From positions 1-64,000 of the forward strand of contig JACNKP010000023.1 of assembly GCA_014381985.1 (NCBI GenBank): 64,000 nt of DNA, in the 5' to 3' direction. The notes beneath the pieces were generated by a model. It did not search any database and had not been told where the DNA came from. It saw only the letters and a list, made by a program, of their open reading frames with translations. This DNA comes from SAR92 clade bacterium (lineage in GTDB: Bacteria > Pseudomonadota > Gammaproteobacteria > Pseudomonadales > Porticoccaceae). Both the position numbers and the translations under genes were made by a program. Numbering within the stretch: position 1 is the stretch's first letter; each line of letters begins with the position of its first letter. This document shows positions 48,619 through 58,160 of the stretch, piece after piece.

Positions 48619-50250
48619 TTGAAAGATTCTGTCTCAAACATTTTGCGCGAAGTGAAATCTGCAATGCAGCAAGATAACTTCGGCGATGCCCTTTCGCTGC
48701 TTGAACAGGTGCTTAAGATTTTCCCAGAAAATAAAACGGCCTTACTGTATAAGGCTGAGATCGGTATCCAGACTTGTGATAAACAGATTACCGAAGCTGC
48801 ATTAAAGTCTCTCATTCTCATCGCACCGCACAATCTACAATACTCAATTACACTCGCACAACTGTATTTTGATAATGGCGAGCTCGAGCGAGCCCCCAAA
48901 GTATTTGAACCTCTCATACAACAGTTTAAACACCCAGATTTACACTTTAATTATGCCTGGTTCTTGACTCGAGCAGCGGACTACAATAATGCGCTCGAAA
49001 ATTATCAAAAAGCAATTGATCTTGGTCTACAGGGCTCTGAAGAAGCCCACCTAAACATGGCTAATATCTATTCAAGCCGATTATTTCAGCAGAATCTGGC
49101 TAAAAATCATCTAATGGTGGCCCTAAAAATAAGGCCAAATTATGTGGACGCGCTCTATAACTTAGGGAATCTAGAAGAAGATTCGGGAGACAGAACGGCC
49201 GCCAAATTGCAATTTCAGCGAATACTTTCTATCGATCCTAGTCATGCAAAAGCCACTGCAAGATTGGCGCAGGCAGATGACGACGGCTCACCTACTTTAA
49301 TATCTAAGTTGGAGACATTGATAGAGAACCCCTCCACTGAAGACGACTCTCGTATAGACTGCTTATACGCCCTTGGCAAATTGCATGATCAACAAGGCAA
49401 CTATAAGCAAGCATTTGAGAGCTGGACCTCAGCTAATACTATTGATCAAAAATTTGTTGGAAAGTTCGACCGAAGCTCGTTTACCAAGAGTGTTAACCGA
49501 CTTATAGAAGTTTATTCAGAATCATGGTTTAAGCGAATAGAACTTGAGAATAGGGACGAGCCTGTCTTTATCTGCGGCATGTTCAGATCAGGCTCTACCC
49601 TTTTAGAACAAATGTTGGCCTCACACCCACAATTAGTAGCCGGAGGCGAATTAGATTATTTCCATAGAACGGCAAAAAAGATTGGTTCTGCAAATCCGCC
49701 TGACTCCGGTTACTCAACCGCCCTGCTCAACTCAGTAGCAGATGGATACAATGAGCAATTGCAGCTAATGGCCTCGCCAGAGATAAGAGTTACCGATAAG
49801 CGACCTGATAATGCACTTCACATAGGGCTTATTAAAACAGTGTTCCCCCAATCTCGAATCATATTAACCCGCCGTCAAGACAAAGATACCTGCCTATCAA
49901 TATACTCGCATCGATTTGCTCGAGACATGAATTATGCCTGTGATCTAGAGGATATTAACTTCTATTCCAATGAATTGAACCGATTAACCGAGCATTGGAT
50001 AACTTTGTTTGCCGAGACCGTCCACGTGGTCGACTATGATGACTTAGTGAAAAACCCAAAACAGGTTATCTCTGGGGTACTGCGTTTTATTCATCTGGAC
50101 TGGGACGCAGCATGCCTTGATTTTCACCACCTGCGAAATGTCGTCAGCACTGCCAGTGTTTGGCAGGTTCGTCAGCCACTTTATAGCCGCTCTTCGGGCC
50201 GCTGGAAAAACTATCGAACACTTTTAGGCGATATATTTAAATCTAATTAA
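48619..50250 (+). CDS. TPR-repeat sulfotransferase
   Basis: A 543-residue fusion of about six TPRs (residues about 10-215, for example HLNMANIYSS, ALYNLGNLEEDSGDRTAA) with a C-terminal sulfotransferase. The PAPS loop is GMFRSGSTLLEQ near residue 318, and the second nucleotide segment SRIILTRRQDKDTCLSIYSHRF lies near 415. GGTGA precedes a TTG start at short distance; an ATG at 48664 is an alternative. It is shorter than the 667-residue paralogue at 6678 but has the same architecture and a receptor neighbour. Confidence 0.86.
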   Translation: MKDSVSNILREVKSAMQQDNFGDALSLLEQVLKIFPENKTALLYKAEIGIQTCDKQITEAALKSLILIAPHNLQYSITLAQLYFDNGELERAPKVFEPLIQQFKHPDLHFNYAWFLTRAADYNNALENYQKAIDLGLQGSEEAHLNMANIYSSRLFQQNLAKNHLMVALKIRPNYVDALYNLGNLEEDSGDRTAAKLQFQRILSIDPSHAKATARLAQADDDGSPTLISKLETLIENPSTEDDSRIDCLYALGKLHDQQGNYKQAFESWTSANTIDQKFVGKFDRSSFTKSVNRLIEVYSESWFKRIELENRDEPVFICGMFRSGSTLLEQMLASHPQLVAGGELDYFHRTAKKIGSANPPDSGYSTALLNSVADGYNEQLQLMASPEIRVTDKRPDNALHIGLIKTVFPQSRIILTRRQDKDTCLSIYSHRFARDMNYACDLEDINFYSNELNRLTEHWITLFAETVHVVDYDDLVKNPKQVISGVLRFIHLDWDAACLDFHHLRNVVSTASVWQVRQPLYSRSSGRWKNYRTLLGDIFKSN

Positions 50251-50345
50251 CTCTAAACAGCGTACCTATTTATGTTAAAGTCAAACGGTCAAAATTAGTC
50301 ACTTTAAGTAAAACGTTTTAACTTCTCTAACCCACAGGTAATGCA

Positions 50346-50639
50346 ATGACCACCTCTAACTTCGCCATAATAACTCTGTTATTAACTCTACTGATCGCCG
50401 GATGTGCTAATAATTCTGAGACCTCAAGTGCCGCTCAGTCAACAACATCGGCCTCATCTGAAATGACCGCGGCAATAGAGGAAAGCCCAGATGATATGAT
50501 CTGCATCTACGAGAAAATTGTCGGCAAGCTAATTAGGGAAAAATATTGTTACACGAGAAAGAAGAGAGATCAGTTGCGCGAAGAAGCACAGGAAGCCAAT
50601 AAAAAGTTGAAGTCAGGGCGCTTGTCAAATACCGACTGA
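50346..50639 (+). CDS. Small lipoprotein of unknown function
   Basis: A 97-residue protein with a lipoprotein signal (ITLLLTLLIAGC, Cys20 acylated), a Ser/Thr-rich linker and a basic C-terminal segment MICIYEKIVGKLIREKYCYTRKKRDQL with two cysteines. It resembles short DUF-type lipoproteins found beside receptors in marine gammaproteobacteria. No function can be assigned. Confidence 0.65.
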   Translation: MTTSNFAIITLLLTLLIAGCANNSETSSAAQSTTSASSEMTAAIEESPDDMICIYEKIVGKLIREKYCYTRKKRDQLREEAQEANKKLKSGRLSNTD

Positions 50640-50712
50640 TTAGCCTCCTAGGCGCAGACTCTAAGCGGTTACTTATAAGAACCGCATAATAAGAGCCATA
50701 TACAATGACGGT

Positions 50713-52524
50713 TTATCGAGACCCCATGGATCGAATGGGATCTATGTCGCAGGGAATTGTCATTCTGTAATCTTCAGATTCAAGAGGATAGGTTCCGTGC
50801 CAAAAATAGCTGGGGAAGAAAACACATTTCCCCGCTTCGGGCTGAATTGTCTTTGCAACCGATTCCCTGGACCCAAGGCTCAAAGATGTCTCACCAAACT
50901 TAATCCAACCTGCTTGGCTTTGTGACATGTCGGGGATCGATATATAAGAACAGCAAGATAACCAGCCAAACGGATGCACATGATTACTGTGGTGGCCAGA
51001 TTTCTTTAACTTAACCGACCAACTTCCAGAAAAAGCATAGCCGTCGGCCAATCTAGACAAAAACGGATGCTCTTCATTGTTAGGTAACTCCTCCAAATAA
51101 CCATCAACACATTCCATCAGTGAACCTTTAAACGCCTGAACGAGCGGATTGGGATCCTCTAATAGTACTCCCATAGTCTGCGTGCCCTGCACTACACTCT
51201 GATCAAGGGGTTGCTTGGTTGATACATGCAAGGTTGCCAGGTAACCGTTTAGCTCCATCATAAACTCACTAATCGATTTGAAGCCATTCGGCACAGGCAG
51301 ATCATATGATTTCAAGAACTTATCATAATCATATAACCACCTGTACTTGGCATTATTTTGTAACCGCCAAATAATACCTTGGTACGCCCATGTTTCTTGG
51401 TTATATGGCTGAATTGAAAGAGCGCGGCTGATCAACGACTGACTCTCGCCTACTTGATCCATTTTTATGGCGAGACTAACACGGTCTAACACGAATCTTA
51501 CATTAGTAGGATCCTTTTCAAGCGCTTTATCAAATAGTGGTAACGCCTCTTCTAGCTGCCCTTTTCTTACCATTAGAGCGCCTAGGCCGTGGCCTAAGTA
51601 TGCCGTATTACCAAACTGACCAATAGCGCGCCTCAAAGTATCAATCGCCTGATCTATTTCTCCACTACTTGCCTGAGATGCAGCCAAGTTATGTAATAAA
51701 ATTTCAGAGGAAGGCACTTTGGCTAAAGCGTTAGAATACGACTGCAGAAATTGGTTATTCTCCGTCTGAAAATACAGTTCATTCAACGAGCGATGAGCAT
51801 CTATTAATTCAGGTGATGTTTCCAACGCCAGTTTTAGGTAACTCTCGGCAGCATTAAAATCTTTACTATCATAATGGTGCAGGCCTAATTCATACTCAAT
51901 ACGAGCTCTATCATCAACAATAGCTAAGGCGTCTTCTAAAACCACCCGTGCACCATAGGTATCTTCTTGCTGGGACAAAGCTTTAGCTTGGTATATATAT
52001 CCCTCAGCGTGAGTCGGGTAGGCCTTTTGAAACACAATACTCTGGCTGATAAGATTTTGCGTATCCTTGGTATCAAGATACAACTGAAGAAGATTAGAGA
52101 AGATACCTGGTCCATGTTGAAGTTTCAGGGCTTGATGAAGGCAGTTTTTCGCTTCATCCCAATCGCGCATTTCTTTTGCCATAAACCCACGATTAACCCA
52201 TGCATCATAAAAATTAGGCATAACCTCAATCGCAGTTAAATAAAGATCATTCGCTTCAGTAAAACGACCCATCGTCTTCATTAAGTTAGCTAAATTTGAA
52301 AGTACCACTGGCTGTTTTTCGGAACACGCTAGGCTACGCCTAAAGTACGTCTCTGAAGCACCGTAGTTCAGCTTAGATTTCTCGATAAGAGCAGCTAAAT
52401 GCAACGCGTCCGCATTTTGAGGATCTGAGGCAAGTAACTTGTCTATTTGGGCGGTCGCACTATCTAACTGGCCCGCTTGAAGTGAGCTTAATGCCTGGTT
52501 AAACATTGCCTGTAAGGTAGTCAT
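50713..52524 (-). CDS. TPR-repeat putative 2OG-Fe(II) oxygenase
   Basis: A 603-residue protein. About ten TPR units span residues 5-400 (ALHLAALIEKSKLNYGASE, AWVNRGFMAKEMRDWDEAKN, ATSPELIDAHRSLNELY-like). The C-terminal domain resembles the 2OG-FeII_Oxy_5 family: SNHVHPFGWLSCCSYISIPD (first His near 513), GWIKFGE and FFPSYFWHGTYPLESEDYRMTIPCDI with the second His and the 2OG-binding Arg. Such TPR-oxygenases are candidate protein or peptide hydroxylases. It is placed opposite in strand to the TPR-sulfotransferase, and SapC-type and small exported genes follow upstream on the same strand. Confidence 0.82.
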   Translation of the reverse strand: MTTLQAMFNQALSSLQAGQLDSATAQIDKLLASDPQNADALHLAALIEKSKLNYGASETYFRRSLACSEKQPVVLSNLANLMKTMGRFTEANDLYLTAIEVMPNFYDAWVNRGFMAKEMRDWDEAKNCLHQALKLQHGPGIFSNLLQLYLDTKDTQNLISQSIVFQKAYPTHAEGYIYQAKALSQQEDTYGARVVLEDALAIVDDRARIEYELGLHHYDSKDFNAAESYLKLALETSPELIDAHRSLNELYFQTENNQFLQSYSNALAKVPSSEILLHNLAASQASSGEIDQAIDTLRRAIGQFGNTAYLGHGLGALMVRKGQLEEALPLFDKALEKDPTNVRFVLDRVSLAIKMDQVGESQSLISRALSIQPYNQETWAYQGIIWRLQNNAKYRWLYDYDKFLKSYDLPVPNGFKSISEFMMELNGYLATLHVSTKQPLDQSVVQGTQTMGVLLEDPNPLVQAFKGSLMECVDGYLEELPNNEEHPFLSRLADGYAFSGSWSVKLKKSGHHSNHVHPFGWLSCCSYISIPDMSQSQAGWIKFGETSLSLGSRESVAKTIQPEAGKCVFFPSYFWHGTYPLESEDYRMTIPCDIDPIRSMGSR

Positions 52525-52563
52525 ATTAATGCTTAGATTTATCTAAATTATATATTTCCCGTA

Positions 52564-53334
52564 TTATTGATCCGCAGACGCTGAAATTCTTGCGATGAGT
52601 TTACTCCAGTTTTCTTGTGAGAAAAGCTGTCCATAGATAAAAGCTAGATAGCCTTTTTGGTGAAGACTTGCCAATTGATCGGTCGACAATTTGTCCAGCT
52701 TACTGCCGTCAATGGCGACGAAATTAGCAAAAGCTTTGCTTTCACCCTTTATTGACTGCCCCACATGCTGCTCACTAAGAAGATCCAACGCTGATATCGT
52801 TTGCATGAAATCTCGAGTGATTTTTAGATCATGCTCATATTTAAGCGAAAAATCGATCATTGATTGAGTGGCGTCAGAAATATTACCATCTTGGAAAAAC
52901 GGGAGGTCACTTCTCTCTATTATTCCGTCAGAAGCACGATCGATTACCACCGCCACCTTGTCACCATCCCCCTGAACGGTAGCAAACGGATAACGACGTA
53001 AATATGCTGGTATGTAATGTTCACTCTCCCAAACTCCACCATCGGAAACAAAAGGGTTTCGCCCCTGCCCAACGGAGAAAACGGCGAGCGGCTGACCATT
53101 ATCAACGCCTGAAAAAATAATAGGATAAAATTTTTGAGCCGACGGAATTTCGGAGATAACCAGCGGTACGGAAATAATATTGGCCGCAAAGGCATAAGGT
53201 GCTTTAGGCATCGTCCAACCCAGTTGATCATGAGCTTCCCGATTTAAATATTCCGGTTTTTGATATAGATACATACTACCTTCCGCTGATATTCCTGCTT
53301 CGGAGTTTTTTTCTAATTTTTCTGAATCAGTCAT
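52564..53334 (-). CDS. SapC family protein
   Basis: About 256 residues from the ATG at 53334, which has AAGGA ten bases upstream; the open frame is fifteen codons longer. APYAFAANIISVPLVISEIPSAQKFYPIIFSG, GQPLAVFSVGQGRNPFV, HYIPAYLRRYPFATV and IDGSKLDKLSTDQLASLHQKGYLAFIYGQLFS are typical of the SapC family, which occurs beside TonB receptors and hydroxylase/halogenase genes in Caulobacter, Xanthomonas and marine bacteria. Molecular function is unknown. Probable operon with the TPR-oxygenase 40 bases downstream. Confidence 0.86.
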   Translation of the reverse strand: MTDSEKLEKNSEAGISAEGSMYLYQKPEYLNREAHDQLGWTMPKAPYAFAANIISVPLVISEIPSAQKFYPIIFSGVDNGQPLAVFSVGQGRNPFVSDGGVWESEHYIPAYLRRYPFATVQGDGDKVAVVIDRASDGIIERSDLPFFQDGNISDATQSMIDFSLKYEHDLKITRDFMQTISALDLLSEQHVGQSIKGESKAFANFVAIDGSKLDKLSTDQLASLHQKGYLAFIYGQLFSQENWSKLIARISASADQ

Positions 53335-53446
53335 TCGTTCCATCCTTAACCTGTTTGTCTTAGCGACCGAAATTAACACTCAATTTAGTATCACCCAGTG
53401 CACCTGTTGAACTGCAGCAGACTATCATACGAAGAGCATGATTAAG

Positions 53447-53935
53447 TCATTTGATACGGGTTACTCCAATCGATTTTTTATCATCAATACGCATCACGTG
53501 ATAACCCATAAAATTCTTTTTGATCTCTACATTTGGAGACTCAGCTTTATATCGCCATCTACCCTTGAGCCTCTGGCGCCATACCTGTCCATTACTCAAC
53601 CTAAACACAGTGGCACCAGTCCAGCCTTCAAACGGACCTTTTATTGATGTCGTGATAGTCTGGTTATTGCTCGGCTGATCAATTCTCTGCCGGCTCGTTG
53701 GCTGCTCAGCTTTAACAACGGTTAAGCTACTTTCAATTGGTCCCTCTGATTCCCGCATCTTTACCCATAGATACAATGTAGCTAATTCGTTATCAGACAG
53801 CTTTGATAAACCCATTTGCTTGAATTCGGCCACTGACATCTCCGATCTGAGGTCTTCGACATGTTCATCCGAATAAGCAATCTGACTTCCGAATAAAATC
53901 AAGCATCCAATAATAAATTTCTTCGAGTTTTCCAT
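53447..53935 (-). CDS. Small exported protein of unknown function
   Basis: About 162 residues. The ATG at 53935 (Met11 of the frame) has AGG ten bases upstream and starts a signal peptide (FIIGCLILFGSQIAYS). The mature part has a helical SVAEFKQMGLSKLSDNELATLYLWVK segment, a linker, and a beta-rich C-terminus GPFEGWTGATVFRLSNGQVWRQRLKGRWRYKAE. The GxTGATVFRLSNGQVW pattern occurs in short periplasmic SH3-like domains seen in other gammaproteobacteria. No function is known. Confidence 0.65.
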   Translation of the reverse strand: MENSKKFIIGCLILFGSQIAYSDEHVEDLRSEMSVAEFKQMGLSKLSDNELATLYLWVKMRESEGPIESSLTVVKAEQPTSRQRIDQPSNNQTITTSIKGPFEGWTGATVFRLSNGQVWRQRLKGRWRYKAESPNVEIKKNFMGYHVMRIDDKKSIGVTRIK

Positions 53936-54028
53936 CAAAAGCGACCTGAAAGTTAGTTTAGTCAATCATAATCTAAGTCATACACTCTTGGGAAATCAAC
54001 TCGCTTCGTCCAATGAAAAATTATGTCA

Positions 54029-55840
54029 TTATTGCTTTTTGAGCCAAGACTCAACGGATTCCTCTAGAATCTCTAGTGGCATAGCGCCATTCAGTAATAT
54101 CATCTCGTGAAACTCTCTAATATCAAAGGCCTCTCCCAACTGATCTTCGGCCATAGCGCGTAACCGTAACATATATAACTGCCCTACTTTATAGGCTGTC
54201 GCCTGTCCCGGCCAAACCACATAGCGTTCGATCTCACGAGTAACTTCAGCCTCGGTCATACCGGTTTTTGATAACATATACCCAATGGCTCGTTCACGGC
54301 TCCAGCGCTTGGCATGCATGCCTGTATCCACTACTAGACGCACCGCACGAAACATCTCAGCCTGTAGTCTACCTAAATCGCCCAGAGGGTCGTCCTGATA
54401 CATGCCCATGTCCTCGGCGGCAATTCTCTCTGAATACAGCGCCCAACCCTCTGAGTAAGCACTAAAGGGGCTCACCTTGCGTAAAAACGGAACATTTTCG
54501 ATCAACTGCGAGGCAGATAGCTGGAAATGATGGCCTGGGGAACCTTCATGATACATAAGAGTGGGTAATGTCCAGCGAGGATTGTCTCTGGTATCTTTTT
54601 GGTTTATATAAAAACGGCCTGGCGCCGAACCGTCAAATGCAGGTGGATTATAATAGCCGCCAGGCGCCGAATCCTGAGAGTATTCTGGCACTCTTACGAT
54701 TTCTAGTGGCTGTGGTGGTATGGTGATAAAGTAATCGGCCACCTTGGCCATAAGTTGCTCATTGACCTCATTTAGGTAGGCTATCTGTTCAACACGCCCC
54801 TCGTCTGTATTAGCAAAATTGTGTTCAGGCAGTTCCATTAAGTAGCGAATTCTCGACACAATGGAGCCATCAACTAAGCCCTCATTGACCAAAATGGTTT
54901 CCATTTCCAGTTCAATACGCGCCACCTCTGATAGACCAATTTGATGGATCTCATCCGCGGTCAAGGTCGTTGAATTGTTTGAACGTAAAGCTGCGCGATA
55001 GATATCTTCCCCTTGAGGTAATCGCCAAATACCCGCATCGTGGTTGCTGATTGCTAAAAGGCCCTCAAACACAGCAATCATTTCAGCATATTGGGGTAAA
55101 ATTTTACCCTCAACAACGGCGACCGCCTGTTGCGTTAACTCAGCCTTCCGCTCCATGCTAATGTCATCAAGTTTTTCAAGTTTCGCTGGTAAGGTTGCAA
55201 TCAATGGGTTGGCCTCAGCACCTGAGCCAGAGAAAGAGCGCATACCCATAAGTGCTTTTTCGATGACAAAATCAGGAGGTACGGTGCCGTTATCTCGATC
55301 ATCTAGCACTCGAACGTTGACTTCACCTATAACACGATCAAACTCCTCAAGCCGCGAGATATAATTTAGAAAACTTTGCTCATCAACTATTTGATGTCTA
55401 TCTGTCAAGAACTGGGGCGTATTAACCATCACTCCAGAGATCTGGTTAACACGATAACCACCATGCTCGAATTCGCTTTGTCGAATAATGTCATCAAAGA
55501 ACCAGGCCACAATTTTCCAGCTCAATAGTTCCTGCCCTTCAAGGCCTTCAGGCCCATAATCATTCAGACCACTGCGACTCTCACGTAAAAACTCAAGCAT
55601 CTCTAATTCAGATTGCTGGTCGTATTCACCCAACGTACCACTATGAAAGTCCAGGGGAGAATTATCGATCAAGCCAAGAGAAGTCAGTAATTCAGGTGAT
55701 TTAAACAGCATCTGAAGCGAGACTTTATTGACATAATTGTTAATGCCCACTGGTGATGCCCAAAACCAGGTATACAAACCAAGGCCTGCTACTACAATCA
55801 CTAATAGAAACCATTTAAGTATTTTTTTAAACAAATGCAT
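54029..55840 (-). CDS. DUF885-family metallohydrolase, membrane-anchored
   Basis: A 603-residue protein. A membrane helix near the N-terminus (WFLLVIVVAGLGLYTWFWA) anchors a large periplasmic DUF885 domain. MYHEGSPGHHFQLSAS (HExxxGHH) and FSAYSEGWALYSER resemble the zinc site and downstream Glu helix of M2/M3-like gluzincin metallopeptidases, suggesting a peptidase. A second segment APGGYYNPPAFDGSAPGRFYIN is typical of the family. GGAG nine bases before ATG supports the start. Substrate is unknown, but exported peptide hydrolases recur in this window. Confidence 0.85.
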   Translation of the reverse strand: MHLFKKILKWFLLVIVVAGLGLYTWFWASPVGINNYVNKVSLQMLFKSPELLTSLGLIDNSPLDFHSGTLGEYDQQSELEMLEFLRESRSGLNDYGPEGLEGQELLSWKIVAWFFDDIIRQSEFEHGGYRVNQISGVMVNTPQFLTDRHQIVDEQSFLNYISRLEEFDRVIGEVNVRVLDDRDNGTVPPDFVIEKALMGMRSFSGSGAEANPLIATLPAKLEKLDDISMERKAELTQQAVAVVEGKILPQYAEMIAVFEGLLAISNHDAGIWRLPQGEDIYRAALRSNNSTTLTADEIHQIGLSEVARIELEMETILVNEGLVDGSIVSRIRYLMELPEHNFANTDEGRVEQIAYLNEVNEQLMAKVADYFITIPPQPLEIVRVPEYSQDSAPGGYYNPPAFDGSAPGRFYINQKDTRDNPRWTLPTLMYHEGSPGHHFQLSASQLIENVPFLRKVSPFSAYSEGWALYSERIAAEDMGMYQDDPLGDLGRLQAEMFRAVRLVVDTGMHAKRWSRERAIGYMLSKTGMTEAEVTREIERYVVWPGQATAYKVGQLYMLRLRAMAEDQLGEAFDIREFHEMILLNGAMPLEILEESVESWLKKQ

Positions 55841-55977
55841 TGCGCTAGCTCCAGAGACTTTATTAAGTATTAGTTATCTTCATTAGACGCCTTACCAGAC
55901 CCTTTCAGATTCAACTCTACTGGTAAGCTGGCCTAGCGCTTCACTGTATATTAAAAGTAGATTTATTCAGGTTTTCG

Positions 55978-56343
55978 CTATAAGACCTTAGCCTTGATCA
56001 CCTCAAACAACTGATTCGCATCGCCGCGACAGCGTGCTAACTCAGCGCTACTGACCAACAGAGAATATTGTGAGTCGCAGATAGCAACAATGCAGGGGGC
56101 ATGGTTTCTGAACGACTGGAGATCAGGCTCTAGCTCATCAAGATGCAGGTTTTCAAAGGGAATATCTAAAGCCTGCTGAGCATCGCGAAAATCAGCTTTT
56201 CCTCTAAATGGTCCATGTGTGATATCACAGAGCGCGCAGTCAGACTGACCCGTTAATTTGCCAAAGAGGTACTTTAACTCACCAATCACAGAGCCGTTTG
56301 CATTGTATATGCCGACTAATTTATCAATCACGATCAACCGCAT
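55978..56343 (-). CDS. Conserved protein with CALCDITHG motif, unknown function
   Basis: A 121-residue cytoplasmic protein. KLVGIYNANGSVIGELKYLFGKL is followed by DCALCDITHGPFRGKADFRD, a pattern I recall from a widespread short family with C-x-L-C-x-L/I-T-H-G-x4-K. Cysteines plus His suggest a metal or redox site, but no role is established to my knowledge. AGGG is immediately adjacent to the ATG, so a slightly internal start is possible. It ends 38 bases upstream of the decarboxylase start on the opposite side. Confidence 0.6.
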   Translation of the reverse strand: MRLIVIDKLVGIYNANGSVIGELKYLFGKLTGQSDCALCDITHGPFRGKADFRDAQQALDIPFENLHLDELEPDLQSFRNHAPCIVAICDSQYSLLVSSAELARCRGDANQLFEVIKAKVL

Positions 56344-56381
56344 CCCTGCGTGTAGTTAATCTTAAAGTGTAAACGATTTAT

Positions 56382-57554
56382 CTAGGCAACCAAAACCATT
56401 TTAGGAACCGGGAACCCATTAAAGTCGCAGGCACAGGTCGTGCAATAGGCACCTAGGTTAGTAATAAAAACCATATCCTCTACTTCCATGTTTGAGGGAA
56501 GGCTATGCTCACCCACAACGTCAATGGAATCACAGGTCGGGCCTGCCATGGTCCATAATGCTGCTTCACCGGTGCGCTGACTTACTATATTTGACGGGAA
56601 ACCTTCAGCCAACTCCATTAATCCACCGTAGGTACCAGTGTCTAGGTATAACCAGCGTTTTTCGTCTCGTGTTGCGATACCGACAACCTGAGTCACTAAA
56701 CAGCCAGCCGAGCCCACTAAAAAGCGGCCAGGCTCGGCCATGACCTGAATTGACTCAGGAATAGCCTCTAGCGCTTTATTGATGGCCATGCCAATCTCTG
56801 CAATGGCAGGTTCAGTACCAGTAAACTGAACAGGATAACCTCCCCCTAGATTCAATAACTCTGGGGTCCAGCCATTGGCTTCAAGTTGACTGAAAATATT
56901 TTTTGCTGACTGAATCCCTTCGATCCAATTATTAATATTGGCACACTGTGAGCCAACATGGAAAGTGACTCCGGTAATCTGCATGCCGACACTTTTTGCG
57001 GCTTCAATAGTTGCCGTAATACCCGACAAACTCGCACCAAACTTACCCGCTAGTGGCCAGACAGAACCTTCATTACTCACTTCGGTGCGCAAATACAATT
57101 TAGCGTCAGGTTTAATAGCCGCTATTTTTAGTACTTCTTCCGGCGTATCCACAACAAACCATTGAATACCCGCTGCAGCTGCCTGCCTAATAGCGACCGG
57201 TGATTTAATTGGATTAGAGTAAAAAACGGTTTCTAGATTAGCGCCCAGATCAACCATAGCTTGCAACTCAGCTGATGAGGCAATTTCAAAACAACAACCC
57301 TCTTCTTTAAATATTCGAAGGATATTAGCATCAGGATTAGCTTTCACTGCAAAATGTGGTCGCACTCGCGGCATGGCAGCAATAAAACTTCGAGCGTTGC
57401 CTCTTAGTCGCTGCTCAGACACTGCTAAGACAGGGCCAACGTAGTTTTCAGTGCAGGGTGTGCTAAAGGCTATCTGCTCTCGAGTATCCTTTTCAAGCAT
57501 CATCCGCTGATTAGTTTCTAATACAGTATCCATTTTTTCAATCGCCAAATCCAT
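56382..57554 (-). CDS. Ornithine/lysine decarboxylase, alanine-racemase fold
   Basis: A 390-residue PLP decarboxylase of the eukaryotic ODC type. The Schiff-base Lys is in RPHFAVKANPD near residue 68; ITGVTFHVGSQC, LLNLGGGYPVQF, MAEPGRFLVGSAGCL and MAGPTCDSIDVV (catalytic Cys near 338) complete the site. It makes putrescine from ornithine or, in bifunctional members, cadaverine from lysine. This is notable because a putrescine/cadaverine degradation locus lies 15 kb to the left. AGGGA precedes the ATG. It is divergent from an Lrp-type regulator. Confidence 0.92.
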   Translation of the reverse strand: MDLAIEKMDTVLETNQRMMLEKDTREQIAFSTPCTENYVGPVLAVSEQRLRGNARSFIAAMPRVRPHFAVKANPDANILRIFKEEGCCFEIASSAELQAMVDLGANLETVFYSNPIKSPVAIRQAAAAGIQWFVVDTPEEVLKIAAIKPDAKLYLRTEVSNEGSVWPLAGKFGASLSGITATIEAAKSVGMQITGVTFHVGSQCANINNWIEGIQSAKNIFSQLEANGWTPELLNLGGGYPVQFTGTEPAIAEIGMAINKALEAIPESIQVMAEPGRFLVGSAGCLVTQVVGIATRDEKRWLYLDTGTYGGLMELAEGFPSNIVSQRTGEAALWTMAGPTCDSIDVVGEHSLPSNMEVEDMVFITNLGAYCTTCACDFNGFPVPKMVLVA

Positions 57555-57684
57555 CTAATCTATCCCTTTGCATGAGCCCTTAACTTTAGCCATTTTACGT
57601 CGCTAAACTGTCAATTTGTATTGCCAAAGCTATAAATATGTTTATTATTACTTAACTTTTTGTATTATTTAGGATCATATTGCT

Positions 57685-58113
57685 ATGAAAAACCAACAAG
57701 CGCTTATTAGCCTATTGCAGGAAAATAGCCGACGTCCTGTTTCTGATTTAGCCAAGCAATTAGGTCTGAGCCGTGCAACGGTGCAGCAAGCCATGGAACG
57801 TCTTGAGCACACGGGTGTAATCCAAGGTTATACCGTAAAAATCAACCCTCATTATGAGCAGCGCAGAGTCAGCGCTTATATTATGATTTCAGTCGTGTCT
57901 CAAAAAACATCCAATATAGTCCAGCAGATTCAGAAACATCCCCAACTGGATATGTTGTGTACTATTAGCGGTCAGTATGATCTGATGGCGATGGTGACAG
58001 AGTCGACGACTGAAGCTTTAGATCGGGCTATTGATTCGATTGCGGCGCTAGACGGCGTTGAGAAAACTTTGAGCCATATTGTATTGTCGCGAAAAAAAGA
58101 TCGAGTAAGCTAA
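57685..58113 (+). CDS. Lrp/AsnC-family transcriptional regulator
   Basis: A 142-residue regulator: winged HTH (QALISLLQENSRRPVSDLAKQLGLSRATVQQAMERLEHTGVI) and AsnC-type ligand domain (AYIMISVVS, LDMLCTISGQYDLMAMV). AGGA about ten bases before ATG supports the start. Divergent from the ODC-type decarboxylase and directly upstream of the NhaC-type transporter, so both are likely targets, with an amino acid as probable effector. Confidence 0.85.
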   Translation: MKNQQALISLLQENSRRPVSDLAKQLGLSRATVQQAMERLEHTGVIQGYTVKINPHYEQRRVSAYIMISVVSQKTSNIVQQIQKHPQLDMLCTISGQYDLMAMVTESTTEALDRAIDSIAALDGVEKTLSHIVLSRKKDRVS

Positions 58114-58160
58114 AGAAATTAGAAACTCTCAAACATTAACTCTCACAAAGAACCCTCTCC

